In this document: one piece after another, positions 36,074 to 44,674 of the stretch
Position numbering within the stretch: position 1 is the first letter of the stretch
Layout of the letters: every line of letters begins with the position of its first letter
Assembly (NCBI GenBank): GCA_023423695.1
Contig: JAFAFA010000105.1
Span: forward strand, 1-64,000
DNA from: Pseudomonadota bacterium
Lineage (GTDB): Bacteria; Pseudomonadota; Alphaproteobacteria; Azospirillales; Azospirillaceae
Reading direction: 5' to 3'
Length of the DNA: 64,000 nt
Position numbers and translations under genes: made by a program
Notes under the pieces: model-generated
Database searches by the model: none
Seen by the model: only the letters and a program-made list of their open reading frames with translations
Told to the model about the DNA's origin: nothing

Positions 36074-37213
36074 TCAATCGTCGCCGGGGTCGGCGGCACC
36101 CGGAGTGATGGCACGGTGGCCGACCACGGTCAGGCCGTAGCCCTCCAGCCCGATGATCGGCTTCTTGCGGTTGGACAGCAGAACCATCTTGCGCACGCCG
36201 AGATCCAGCAGGATCTGTGCGCCGATGCCGTAGTCGCGCAGTTCCGGCGCACTGCCGGACTGGCCTTCCAGCCGGGCCTTCAGGACGGTGGACAGGCCGT
36301 TGGGGTTCGGCTCGCGCAGCAGCACGATGACGCCGCGGCCTTCCTTGGCGATCAGCTCCATCGAGGCATGGAGGTCGGCGTCGCGGCCGGAGTTGCGGTC
36401 GCCCAGCACGTCGTCGAGCACGGACTGGGCATGCATGCGCACCAGCACCGGCTCATCGCCGGAGATGTCGCCGCGCACCAGCGCGATGTGCTCCGCATAC
36501 TGGATCTTGTTGATGTAGACATAGGATTGGAAGCGGCCGCCGAAGCGGCTGTCCAGCGTGCCGGCCAGCACCTGCTCGACGATCGTCTCGGTGCGGCGGC
36601 GATAGGCGATCAGGTCGGCGATGGTGCCCACCTTCAGCCCATGGAACTGGGCGAACTGCACCAGATCCGGCAGGCGGGCCATGCTGCCGTCGTCGTTCAT
36701 GATCTCGCAGATCACGGCGGACGAGGAGTGGCCGGACAGCCGGGCGATGTCGACCGACGCCTCGGTATGGCCGGCGCGGACCAGCACGCCGCCGTCACGC
36801 GCCAGCAGCGGGAAGATGTGGCCGGGGGTGGCGAGATCCTGCGGGCCGGATGCCGGATCGATGGCGACCGCGATGGTGCGGGCGCGGTCGGCGGCGGAGA
36901 TGCCGGTGGTCACGCCTTCGCGCGCCTCAATCGAGACGGTGAAGGCGGTCTGGTGGCGCGACGCGTTCTGCTGCGCCATCAGCGGCAGGCGCAGCCGTTC
37001 GATGTTCGGCCGGTCCATGGTGAGGCAGATCAGGCCGCGGCCATGCTTGGCCATGAAGTTCACCGCTTCCGGCGTGGCGCAGGAGGCGGGGATCACCAGA
37101 TCGCCCTCATTCTCCCGGTCCTCGTCGTCGACCAGGATGAACATCCTGCCTTGACGCGCCTCTTCGATGATCTCTTCGGCAGTCGACAGGTATTGGTGAA
37201 ACTCGGACGTCAT
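36074..37213 (-). CDS. ribBA: RibBA: DHBP synthase fused to a degenerate GTP cyclohydrolase II domain
   Basis: The N-terminal domain (about 1-205) makes 3,4-dihydroxy-2-butanone 4-phosphate and has intact signatures: ILVDDEDRENEGDLVIPA, RAGHTEASVDIARLSG. The C-terminal half (about 207-379) is homologous to GTP cyclohydrolase II, but the zinc cysteines are gone (the normal C-x10-C-x-C region reads HAQSVLDDVLGDRNSGRDAD) and the catalytic EGRGIGL is replaced by REPNPNGL. No cysteine occurs in that half. This matches the RibBX-type proteins, in which only DHBP synthase is active. ATG 37213 overlaps the ribE stop (ATGA), a common coupling. Confidence 0.93.
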   Translation of the reverse strand: MTSEFHQYLSTAEEIIEEARQGRMFILVDDEDRENEGDLVIPASCATPEAVNFMAKHGRGLICLTMDRPNIERLRLPLMAQQNASRHQTAFTVSIEAREGVTTGISAADRARTIAVAIDPASGPQDLATPGHIFPLLARDGGVLVRAGHTEASVDIARLSGHSSSAVICEIMNDDGSMARLPDLVQFAQFHGLKVGTIADLIAYRRRTETIVEQVLAGTLDSRFGGRFQSYVYINKIQYAEHIALVRGDISGDEPVLVRMHAQSVLDDVLGDRNSGRDADLHASMELIAKEGRGVIVLLREPNPNGLSTVLKARLEGQSGSAPELRDYGIGAQILLDLGVRKMVLLSNRKKPIIGLEGYGLTVVGHRAITPGAADPGDD

Positions 37214-37797
37214 TCCTGCCCCGCGAGCCGGGCGACATAGCGCGCCAGCATATCGATTTCGAGATTGACCGCATCGCCCTCCCTCAGCCCGCCGAAGGTG
37301 GTGGCGGTCTGGGTGTGGGGGATGATGTTGACGCCGAAGCGGCTGCCGTCGACCTCGTTGACGGTCAGCGACACGCCGTCGATGGCGACCGAGCCCTTCG
37401 GCGCGATGTATTTGGCGAGAGTGGCCGGCGCCTCGAAGGTCAGGCGCAGCGACTCGCCTTCGGGGCGGATCGACAGCAGCCGGCCGACGCCGTCGACATG
37501 GCCTGACACGATGTGCCCGCCCAGTTCGTCGCCGACCTTCAGAGCGCGCTCCAGATTGACGCGCGTGCCGGGTTCCCACCCGCCGAGCGTCGTTTTCGAC
37601 AGGGTCTCCCCCGACGCCTGGATGACGTAGGTCCCCGGCCCCTTTTCGATGACCGTCAGACAGACGCCGTTGTGGGCGATGGACGCCCCGATCGCGATCG
37701 TCTCCGTGTCGAAGGCGGTCTCGATGGTGAACCGGGTGTCGCCCTGCCGCTCCACGGCCCGGACGCGCCCGACATCGGTGATGATTCCGGTGAACAT
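37210..37797 (-). CDS. ribE: Riboflavin synthase, alpha subunit
   Basis: RibE (RibC) dismutates two lumazine molecules into riboflavin and the pyrimidine substrate of RibH. ATG 37797 gives 195 residues with two repeated barrel domains: MFTGIITDVGRVRAVERQGD then HNGVCLTVIEKGPGTYVIQAS in the first half, and HIVSGHVDGVGRLLSIRPEGES then IDGVSLTVNEVDGSRFGVNII in the second. Both halves carry the conserved substrate motif. Its TGA overlaps the ribBA ATG by four bases. Confidence 0.96.
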   Translation of the reverse strand: MFTGIITDVGRVRAVERQGDTRFTIETAFDTETIAIGASIAHNGVCLTVIEKGPGTYVIQASGETLSKTTLGGWEPGTRVNLERALKVGDELGGHIVSGHVDGVGRLLSIRPEGESLRLTFEAPATLAKYIAPKGSVAIDGVSLTVNEVDGSRFGVNIIPHTQTATTFGGLREGDAVNLEIDMLARYVARLAGQE

Positions 37798-37912
37798 GGC
37801 GGCGAATTTAGCAGGTTTCGCGGCCAGGGGAAGCGCGCGCGAGACCGCAAGCGACGCAACGGTCTGTTGCGTGGCCTGAACCGACGGCAAAACCTATGGC
37901 CGGGGATGATCG

Positions 37913-39037
37913 TCAGGCGGCGATTCGGCGATAGCTCTCGGCAAGATCGGCGCCGGCGGCGCGAACCGCCGTGCGCTCGAACCGCGTCATGGCGGCCAGA
38001 GCCTCCACGCCGAATCCGGCGACCGCCGGCAATCCGTCGCCGCCGATCAGCGACGCGGCGCGAAACCATTCCAGCCGGTCGACCAGCCCGGCGCCGAGCA
38101 GCGCGCCGGCCATTGCCGCGCCACCCTCCACCAGGACGCGGGTGATGCCGCGGGAAGCCAGGGCGGAAAGAGCGGAGGCGGGATCGACGCGGTCGTCTGC
38201 ACCGGCGGCGACCGCAATCACCTCCACGCCGAGCGCGGTCAGAGCCTCGACACGGGCGGTGTCGGGGGCGGGGGCGGTGACGACCCAGGTCGGGATGCGA
38301 CCGGCGCCGGTGGCGAGCTTCGCCGTAGGAGGCAGGCGCAGGCTGCTGTCCACCACCACGCGCACCGGGCTACGGTCGGCGAGACCGGGCAGACGGCAGG
38401 TCAGTTCGGGATCGTCGGCCAGCGCGGTGCCGATGCCGACGAGAATAGCGTCGTGGCTGGCGCGCAGCCGGTGGCCCCAGGCGCGGGCGGTCGGGCCGGT
38501 GATCCATTGCGACTCGCCGGTGCGGGTGGCGATGCGGCCGTCCAGCGTGCTGGCGACTTTCAGCGTGACCAGCGGGCGGCCCAGCGTGATTCGGTTGAAG
38601 AATCCCTCGTTGAGGGCAAGAGCCTCGGCCTCGCAGACGCCGGTGGCGACCTCGATCCCGGCGTCGCGCAGGCGGGCCAGACCGCCGCCCGCAACCCGCG
38701 GGTCCGGGTCCTGGCAAGCGACGACGACGCGCGCCACCTTCGCCTCCACCAGCGCCAGGGCGCAGGGCGGCGTCTTGCCGTAGTGATTGCAGGGTTCGAG
38801 CGTGACGTATGCGGTTGCCCCCTCCGCCCCGCCGGAGAGGGTGCGGGCACGGGCCAGAGCCTCCGTCTCCGCATGGGGACGGCCGCCGGGCCGGGTCCAG
38901 CCACGGCCGATCACGGCGCCGTCGCGGACCAGCACGCAGCCAACCGCGGGGTTGGGCCAAGTCCGCCCCAACCCGCGCTCAGCAAGCGACAGGGCGGCGC
39001 GCATATGGCGCAGGTCGGTGTCGGCTGAAACCGGCAT
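37913..39037 (-). CDS. ribD: Bifunctional riboflavin deaminase/reductase RibD
   Basis: RibD deaminates then reduces the pyrimidine intermediate of riboflavin synthesis. The 374-residue product has an N-terminal cytidine-deaminase-like domain with the zinc ligands HAETEAL and PCNHYGKTPPC (about 48-92), and a C-terminal reductase domain (about 150-374, GRPLVTLKVASTLDGRIA, SRGITRVLVEGGAAM). Order ribD-ribE-ribBA-ribH-nusB-thiL is ancestral for alphaproteobacteria, although in most relatives it follows nrdR on the same strand. Confidence 0.96.
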   Translation of the reverse strand: MPVSADTDLRHMRAALSLAERGLGRTWPNPAVGCVLVRDGAVIGRGWTRPGGRPHAETEALARARTLSGGAEGATAYVTLEPCNHYGKTPPCALALVEAKVARVVVACQDPDPRVAGGGLARLRDAGIEVATGVCEAEALALNEGFFNRITLGRPLVTLKVASTLDGRIATRTGESQWITGPTARAWGHRLRASHDAILVGIGTALADDPELTCRLPGLADRSPVRVVVDSSLRLPPTAKLATGAGRIPTWVVTAPAPDTARVEALTALGVEVIAVAAGADDRVDPASALSALASRGITRVLVEGGAAMAGALLGAGLVDRLEWFRAASLIGGDGLPAVAGFGVEALAAMTRFERTAVRAAGADLAESYRRIAA

Positions 39038-39063
39038 GGAAGGCCGCGTTATCGACTATGCGA

Positions 39064-39558
39064 TCAGCTGCCGGGGCCCTTGCCCTTGGTATCCTTGGCC
39101 GAGAAGCGGCCGACGTTGCCCATCATCTGTTCCAGGAAGCCCATCTCGCGCCCGGCGGTGGGCGTCGAGCGCTCGACCAGATCGATGTCCTGGCCGTTCG
39201 ACTTGTCCAGCGTCTTGATCTCGCGCAGGACGCCGGCATCGTCGAAGCGGGCGATCACCACGCGACGCTCCGTCACCTCCGGCTCGAAGAAGGCGGTCTT
39301 CGCGGTCTTCTGGCCGATATAGTACCAGACATTCTGATCGAAGGTGCCCACCGAGGTCGGCGTGCCCAGAACCGCGGCGACATCGTCGCGCCGGCTCTGG
39401 CCCGGCTGCAGCTCTGCCACCAGCTGCGGGTCCGTCAGGTTGCCGCGGGTGGCGACGACGGGAGAGCAGCCGGTCGCGGCGAGGCCGGCGAACAGGACGC
39501 TTCCCAGAAGGGCGGTGCGAATGACGGCGCGCGGGGCGGAAAAGTTCGATCTGGTCAT
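39064..39558 (-). CDS. bamE: Outer-membrane assembly lipoprotein BamE (SmpA/OmlA)
   Basis: BamE is an accessory lipoprotein of the Bam complex that folds beta-barrel proteins into the outer membrane. From ATG 39558 the product is 164 residues with a lipoprotein signal (lipobox LAATGC, Cys31). The SmpA/OmlA core follows (about 42-130), with PGQSRRDDVAAVLGTP and WYYIGQKTAKTAFFEPEV. The C-terminal extension is disordered. It lies upstream of ribD on the same strand with a 26-base gap and is divergent from the bc1 chaperone. Confidence 0.92.
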   Translation of the reverse strand: MTRSNFSAPRAVIRTALLGSVLFAGLAATGCSPVVATRGNLTDPQLVAELQPGQSRRDDVAAVLGTPTSVGTFDQNVWYYIGQKTAKTAFFEPEVTERRVVIARFDDAGVLREIKTLDKSNGQDIDLVERSTPTAGREMGFLEQMMGNVGRFSAKDTKGKGPGS

Positions 39559-39690
39559 GGTGCTCGGGCTATGATGGAGCCGGCGGGGCATAGGACTGCC
39601 CGCTGGCGCGGATAGTCGCTAAGGCGGGACAATCGCACCGGGCGCTTCGCCCTGTCAACGAGACTCCGAATCGGGGAAGGGCTGCCGTTC

Positions 39691-40272
39691 GTGTCTGAGA
39701 GCTTCATGGATCGTCTGCTGGGTCCTCTGCTGAATGGCCTGGGTGGCGGTGCGCGCGCCCGCAATGCCGAGGCGGTGGCCGGGCTGTTCACCGGCATCGT
39801 CGCCCAGGCCCGCCAGCCCGGCTTCTACGCCGCGCTCGGCGTGCCCGACACGCTGGACGGCCGGTTCGAGATGGTGGCGCTGCACCTGTTCCTGGTGATG
39901 CGCCGGCTGAAGGGGCAGGGGGCGGCGGCGGCCAAATTGTCGCAACGCCTCTACGAGACGATGGTCGACGATTTCGAGAAGTCGATCATGGAGCTGGGGG
40001 CCGGCGACAGCGGCATCGCCCGGCGCGTCAAGACGATGGCGCGCGGCATGGCCGGGCGAATCCGCGCCTATGACGAGGCACTGGCCGAATCCGCCGACGG
40101 CCGGCTGGAAGTGGCGCTGGACAACAACCTCTATGGGACGGTGGAGCCGGTGCCGGACGGGGCGCTTCCCATCATGGCCGCCTATGTGCGTTCCTCCGCC
40201 GCGACGCTCGATGCCCAGCCGCTGGAGTCGCTGATGCGCGGCGAGCTGCGCTTCGCGCCACCGCCCGCCTGA
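39691..40272 (+). CDS. Ubiquinol-cytochrome c (bc1) assembly chaperone, CBP3 family
   Basis: A 193-residue homologue of the CBP3/UQCC1 chaperone that assists cytochrome b synthesis and bc1 complex assembly in mitochondria and alphaproteobacteria. The start is GTG 39691, with GGGAAGG 10 bases upstream. The conserved block runs FEMVALHLFLVMRRLKGQG (about 59-77) to YETMVDDFEKSIMELGAGD and ends RLEVALDNNLYGTV. Position between bamE and the DUF177-rpmF-plsX operon is conserved in alphaproteobacteria. Confidence 0.88.
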   Translation: MSESFMDRLLGPLLNGLGGGARARNAEAVAGLFTGIVAQARQPGFYAALGVPDTLDGRFEMVALHLFLVMRRLKGQGAAAAKLSQRLYETMVDDFEKSIMELGAGDSGIARRVKTMARGMAGRIRAYDEALAESADGRLEVALDNNLYGTVEPVPDGALPIMAAYVRSSAATLDAQPLESLMRGELRFAPPPA

Positions 40273-40429
40273 GGAACACACTATATATAACGCGTCATCG
40301 TCGGTCGCCGGCATTGCGGGAGGGCTTGCCTTTCGCCGACGGCGGCTGCATGTGACTCGGAGTGCGGGGCGCCAGCCGCGTCCAACCGTTTCGACCGTCG
40401 ACCTGATTTTGATTAGAGAGTCCTTCGCC

Positions 40430-41017
40430 ATGAGTCCTGTGAACGGTGCCCTGCCGGCCCCGGAATTCTCGCGCATCGTCAATGCCGACGCGGTGCGCCG
40501 CGCCGACGTGACCGAGACCATCGAGGCGACGGAGAAGGAGCGCCGCGCGCTCGCCGAGCGGTTGGAGTTGGAGGCGATCGGCAGCCTGACTGCCACGGTG
40601 AAGCTGCGCGCGGTGCGCGGCGGCCAGATGATCCGCGTGTCGGGCACGCTGGAGGCCGACGTGGTCCAGACCTGCGTCGTCACGCTGGAGCCGGTGCCGG
40701 CCCATGTCAGCGAGAGCTTCGAGGCGCTGTTCGCCCCGTCTTCGATGGTCGAGGACCAGGGGCTGGAGATCGACTTCGACCCCTCCTTGTCGGACGAGGA
40801 CATCCCCGAGCCGATGGAGAACAACCGAATCGACATCGGCGAACTGACCGCGCAGCACCTGTCGCTGGGGCTCGACCCCTATCCGCATGCCGAGGGCGTG
40901 GAATTCGAGGGCTATGACGAGGGTAATGACGGGCCCCCGGTCGAAGAAGAGGTGGCGGATGAGCCGGAAAAGCCGAACCCCTTCGCCGTTCTGCAGCAAT
41001 TGAAGCAGCACAAGTGA
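40430..41017 (+). CDS. DUF177 family protein (YceD), large-subunit rRNA accumulation
   Basis: YceD proteins (DUF177) are needed for 23S rRNA accumulation in bacteria and plastids and nearly always precede rpmF. ATG 40430 gives 195 residues. The core shows EADVVQTCVVTLEPVPAHV (about 89-107), where a cysteine aligns with the family motif, and RIDIGELTAQHLSLGLDPYPH. The acidic tail ends VLQQLKQHK. A longer frame from 40352 exists but is unsupported. It lies 157 bases after the CBP3 gene. Confidence 0.9.
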   Translation: MSPVNGALPAPEFSRIVNADAVRRADVTETIEATEKERRALAERLELEAIGSLTATVKLRAVRGGQMIRVSGTLEADVVQTCVVTLEPVPAHVSESFEALFAPSSMVEDQGLEIDFDPSLSDEDIPEPMENNRIDIGELTAQHLSLGLDPYPHAEGVEFEGYDEGNDGPPVEEEVADEPEKPNPFAVLQQLKQHK

Positions 41018-41025
41018 CTGCGGTC

Positions 41026-41053
41026 TTGCGTCCCCCGCGGTTCCTTGTATAAG
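41026..41053 (+). promoter_or_regulatory. Candidate promoter for rpmF-plsX-fabH-ihfA-merR
   Basis: TTGCGT, a 16-base spacer, TATAAG, about 155 bases before rpmF and just after the DUF177 stop. Both boxes are close to consensus for this GC-rich genome. Confidence 0.5.
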
Positions 41054-41158
41054 GGCCGGCATTTCCACCCCCTCCAATGAGCGGCGCGGGGTTGCGAAAT
41101 GGGGGTTGTTCGGGCTTGCCCTTTGGGGGCATTTGCCTTATTGAATGCCGCTCGCGCT

Positions 41159-41182
41159 GGGCGGCCCCTGTTCGGGCCGCCC
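41159..41182 (+). terminator. GC hairpin in the rpmF leader (terminator or attenuator)
   Basis: GGGCGGCCC-CTGTTC-GGGCCGCCC, a perfect 9-bp stem followed by TTTCC, 26 bases before the rpmF ATG. The T-run is short, so it may be an attenuator or just a leader hairpin. Confidence 0.45.
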
Positions 41183-41207
41183 TTTCCAATGAAGAGAGTT
41201 TACGGTC

Positions 41208-41396
41208 ATGGCTGTTCCGAAGAAGAAGACCTCCAAGTCGCGGCGCAACATGCGGCGTTCGCACCACGCTCTGCCGACCTCGGCCTACAACGAGTGCCCG
41301 AGCTGCGGTGAGCTGAAGCGTCCGCACCACGTCTGCGGGTCTTGCGGCCAGTACGACCAGCGCGAAGTGGTTCAGAGCGGCACCGCGGCCGCTTGA
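41208..41396 (+). CDS. rpmF: 50S ribosomal protein L32
   Basis: L32 is a small zinc-ribbon protein of the large ribosomal subunit. The 62-residue product is full length: basic start AVPKKKTSKSRRNMRRSHHA, then zinc Cys pairs in NECPSCGELKRPHHVCGSCG (34-53). It is followed by plsX after 82 bases, as in most bacteria. Confidence 0.97.
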   Translation: MAVPKKKTSKSRRNMRRSHHALPTSAYNECPSCGELKRPHHVCGSCGQYDQREVVQSGTAAA

Positions 41397-41478
41397 TCCC
41401 GATCGCGTTGTCTGAGGTCCCGATGATCAGGGGCGTGTTTCGCCCCTGCCGGGGTCCTAGCCGGGGAGCCTGTTCGCG

Positions 41479-42531
41479 GTGAGCCAGCGCCTGACCATCG
41501 CCCTGGATGCCATGGGTGGCGATCTCGGTCCCGACATGGTCATTGCCGGGGCGGACATCGCGCGGGAGCGCCATCCCGATGTGCGTTTTCTGCTGTATGG
41601 CGACAGGGAGCGGATCGAACCGCTGCTGAACCAGCGGCCCGCGTTGAAGGCAGTGGCGGAGATCCGCCACACCGCCGACTTCGTGGCCGGGGACGCCAAG
41701 CCTGCAGTGGCGCTGCGCGCCGGACGCCAGTCCAGCATGAGGCTTGCCATCGACGCCGTGGCGTCGGGTGAGGCCGCCTGCGTGGTCTCGGCCGGCAACA
41801 CCGGCGCCCTGATGGCGATGGCGAAGTTCGTGCTGAAGACGCTGCCGGGCATCGACCGGCCGGCGATGGCGTCCTTCTTCCCGACGCAACGGGGCGAGAG
41901 CGTGATGCTGGACCTCGGCGCCAACGCCGAATGCCAGCCGGAAAACCTCGTCCAGTTCGCCGTGATGGGGGCCGTCTTCGCGCGCGCCATCCTGGGCCTG
42001 CCGGAGCCGTCGATCGGTGTGCTGAACATCGGCTCGGAAGACATGAAGGGCAACGAGGTGGTGCGTGCCGCGGCGGCCAGCCTGCGCGACATGCCGCTGC
42101 CCGGCCGCTTCCACGGCTTCGTCGAAGGCACCGACATCGGGCTGGGCACGGTGGACGTCATCGTCACCGATGGCTTCACCGGCAATGTCGCACTGAAGAC
42201 GGCGGAGGGGACGGCCAAGCTGTTCTCCGAATTCCTGCGCCGCACCTTCGCGACGTCCTTCCTGGCGCGGATCGGTTATCTGCTGGCACGCGGCGCCTTC
42301 AAGCGCTTCCGCGAGCGGATCGACCCGCGGCGCTACAACGGCGCGATGTTCCTGGGCCTGCGCGGCGTCTGCGTGAAGAGCCATGGCGGCACCGACCCGG
42401 TCGGATTCGCCAATGCCGTCGCGGTCGCCATCAATCTGGCGACTCACGGTTTCAACGAGCGCATCAAGGAAGAGATGGGGCGCATAGCCGACGCGAACCC
42501 TCTTCCCGACACGAAGGCGGCGGCGGGCTGA
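41479..42531 (+). CDS. plsX: Phosphate acyltransferase PlsX
   Basis: PlsX converts acyl-ACP to acyl-phosphate, the first committed step of phospholipid synthesis with PlsY. The start is GTG 41479. The 350-residue product contains the family motifs IALDAMGGDLGPDMVIAGA (5-23), VSAGNTGALMAMA, and VIVTDGFTGNVALKTAEG. Length is typical. It ends 3 bases before fabH, so the two are probably cotranslated, coupling lipid head and fatty-acid initiation. Confidence 0.96.
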   Translation: MSQRLTIALDAMGGDLGPDMVIAGADIARERHPDVRFLLYGDRERIEPLLNQRPALKAVAEIRHTADFVAGDAKPAVALRAGRQSSMRLAIDAVASGEAACVVSAGNTGALMAMAKFVLKTLPGIDRPAMASFFPTQRGESVMLDLGANAECQPENLVQFAVMGAVFARAILGLPEPSIGVLNIGSEDMKGNEVVRAAAASLRDMPLPGRFHGFVEGTDIGLGTVDVIVTDGFTGNVALKTAEGTAKLFSEFLRRTFATSFLARIGYLLARGAFKRFRERIDPRRYNGAMFLGLRGVCVKSHGGTDPVGFANAVAVAINLATHGFNERIKEEMGRIADANPLPDTKAAAG

Positions 42532-42534
42532 ACC

Positions 42535-43506
42535 ATGGTCATGCGTTCCCGAGTTCTTGGTTGCGGTATCTTCCTGCCGGCCAACATCGTCACCAACCAG
42601 GATCTGGAACAGCGGGTCGACACGTCGGACGAGTGGATCGTTCAGCGCACCGGCATCAAGTCGCGCCACATCGCGGCGGAGGGGGAGAAGACCTCCGACC
42701 TCGCCATCGCCGCGGCGACCCGCGCGCTCGAGCATGCCGGCGTGCCGGCCGGCAGCATCGACTGCATCGTGCTGGCGACCACCACGCCCGACAACACCTT
42801 CCCGGCCACAGCCACCAAGGTTCAGGCGGCGCTGGGCACCATCGGCTTCGCCATGGACATCCAGGCGGTCTGCGCCGGCTTCGTCTATGCCATGGCGGTC
42901 GCCGACAATTTCCTGCGCAACGGTCAGGCCAAGCGCGCCCTGGTGATCGGGGCGGAGACCTTCTCCCGCCTGCTGGACTGGAACGACCGCACCACCTGCG
43001 TGCTGTTCGGCGACGGCGCCGGCGCCATCGTGCTGGAGGCCTATGAGGCCAAGGGCGATTCGTCTGATCGCGGCGTGCTGTCCACCCATCTGCATTCCGA
43101 CGGCAGCCAGTACGACCTGCTCTATGTCGACGGCGGCGCGTCCTCGACCGGTACCATCGGCCATGTCCGCATGCATGGGCAGGAAATATTCCGCCACGCC
43201 GTCTCCAAGCTTTCGGCGGTGGTGGAGGAGGCGCTGGTCGCCAACGGTCTGGAGTCCACCGACATCGACTGGATGGTTCCGCACCAGGCCAACCGGCGCA
43301 TCATCGACGGGCTGGCCCGCAAGATGAAGCTGCCGCCGGAAAAGGTCGTGCTGACGGTGGACCGTCACGGCAATACCTCGGCTGCGTCGATCCCGCTGGC
43401 GTTGGGCGAGGCGGTGGCCGACGGCCGGGTCAAGCGCGGCGACCTGATCCTGATGGAAGCCATCGGCGGCGGCCTGACCTGGGGTTCGGCGCTGATCCGC
43501 TGGTAA
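42535..43506 (+). CDS. fabH: 3-oxoacyl-ACP synthase III (FabH)
   Basis: FabH condenses acetyl-CoA with malonyl-ACP to start fatty-acid synthesis. The 323-residue product (ATG 42535, or 42541) has the thiolase-fold catalytic triad: Cys in DIQAVCAGFVYAM, His in WMVPHQANRRI and Asn in HGNTSAASIPLAL. N-terminal VLGCGIFLPANIVTN is typical. It directly follows plsX and precedes ihfA by 152 bases. Confidence 0.97.
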   Translation: MVMRSRVLGCGIFLPANIVTNQDLEQRVDTSDEWIVQRTGIKSRHIAAEGEKTSDLAIAAATRALEHAGVPAGSIDCIVLATTTPDNTFPATATKVQAALGTIGFAMDIQAVCAGFVYAMAVADNFLRNGQAKRALVIGAETFSRLLDWNDRTTCVLFGDGAGAIVLEAYEAKGDSSDRGVLSTHLHSDGSQYDLLYVDGGASSTGTIGHVRMHGQEIFRHAVSKLSAVVEEALVANGLESTDIDWMVPHQANRRIIDGLARKMKLPPEKVVLTVDRHGNTSAASIPLALGEAVADGRVKRGDLILMEAIGGGLTWGSALIRW

Positions 43507-43658
43507 GCGGCCACTGCTTTTCCCGTACCTGCTTGAATGCTGCACCGCACGCCCAACCCGGCTTCGGCCGGGCTGTATGCGGCTGCCAAGCTTTTGAATT
43601 GACGGACCTTCTTTCCCCGGATTACCGTCTTCGCAATGGTTGCGGGGGAGGTCGAACC

Positions 43659-43991
43659 ATGTCTCAGAACACCGTCACGCGCGCCCAATTGAGCGAGGCC
43701 GTCTACCAGGAAGTCGGTCTTTCGCGCAACGAATCGGCCGATCTGGTCGAAACTGTCCTGGACGAGATTTCCGACGCGCTCGCCCGGGGGGAGATGGTGA
43801 AGATATCCTCCTTCGGCAGTTTCCAGGTTCGCCAGAAGGGCGAGCGAATTGGCCGGAACCCCAAAACCGGGGAAGAGGTGCCGATCCTGCCGCGGCGGGT
43901 TCTGGTCTTCCGTGCCAGCCATGTGCTGAAGAACCGCATCAACGATGTCCAGGAGGGTGGGGCGCCGACGCCCGCGCGGGCTCTCTCCTGA
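43659..43991 (+). CDS. ihfA: Integration host factor alpha subunit
   Basis: IHF is a sequence-specific DNA-bending heterodimer of the HU family. ATG 43659 has GGGGGAGG upstream; the product is 110 residues. The HU/IHF signature GSFQVRQKGERIGRNPKTGEE (about 51-71) contains the Pro (NPKT) that intercalates into DNA, and ALARGEMVKISSFG is typical of the alpha subunit. Position fabH-ihfA-merR is the alphaproteobacterial norm. It would bend DNA at IHF sites near sigma-54 and other promoters. Confidence 0.93.
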   Translation: MSQNTVTRAQLSEAVYQEVGLSRNESADLVETVLDEISDALARGEMVKISSFGSFQVRQKGERIGRNPKTGEEVPILPRRVLVFRASHVLKNRINDVQEGGAPTPARALS

Positions 43992-44097
43992 CGCCGGCCG
44001 TCCGTGATGACGCCAACTCCTTGTCCACCGCCGTGCCGTGCCTGCGCGCGGATCGCCGTCCGGTCCGTTCGCTGCCGGGCGGCGGCCTGATCCCGTC

Positions 44098-44580
44098 ATG
44101 AAATCCGCCACGGCCTATCGCACCATCAGCGAGGTGTCGACCGACCTGAACGTGCCTCAGCATGTGCTGCGTTTCTGGGAGACCAAGTTTCCCCAGATCC
44201 GCCCGCTGAAGCGCGGCGGCGGCCGTCGCTATTACCGGCCGGAGGACGTGGAGCTTCTGCGCCGCATCCAGGCACTCCTGTATGAGGACCGCTACACCAT
44301 CAAGGGCGTGCAGCGCCTGCTGAAGGAAGGGCGTATGTCCGACCCGACGCCGCCGTTGCCCGAGGATGCCGATGAGTCCGGCGATCCAGGTGCTGGAGCG
44401 GGTGAGGAAGGCGCGTTCGATGACAGCATCGACCGCAGGCTGGATGACGAACAGCATGAAGGTGCGCAGCCGCCTCTGTCCGCCGCCCTGCGGCACGAGA
44501 TCACCATGGTGGTGGACGAGCTGAAATCGTTGCGGTCGGTGCTGTCGCGCCTCTCCGAAATCGGGGACAAAAAAAGCTGA
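44098..44580 (+). CDS. MerR-family transcriptional regulator
   Basis: The 160-residue product has an N-terminal winged-helix DNA-binding domain (about 7-78): TISEVSTDLNVPQHVLRFWETKF, then KRGGGRRYYRPEDVELLRRI, with the MerR turn and wing. The remainder is acidic and helical (EHEGAQPP, HEITMVVDELKSLRSVLSRL) with no metal-binding cysteines, so it is not the mercury/copper type. This ihfA-merR-tRNA-Pro order is widely conserved; the targets are unknown. ATG 44098 follows ihfA by 106 bases. Confidence 0.9.
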   Translation: MKSATAYRTISEVSTDLNVPQHVLRFWETKFPQIRPLKRGGGRRYYRPEDVELLRRIQALLYEDRYTIKGVQRLLKEGRMSDPTPPLPEDADESGDPGAGAGEEGAFDDSIDRRLDDEQHEGAQPPLSAALRHEITMVVDELKSLRSVLSRLSEIGDKKS

Positions 44581-44674
44581 AAAAACATCACGGGAGATGT
44601 TGCATCGGCAAAAGTCCGCGGCTATAGTCCCGTTCCCTTCCGGAGCCAAGCCGCAAGCACTGCGGTGAAGTTGA

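Noticed and set aside
41206..43545. 779-codon minus-strand frame over rpmF-plsX-fabH
   Set aside because: Antisense of three certain genes with no family similarity.
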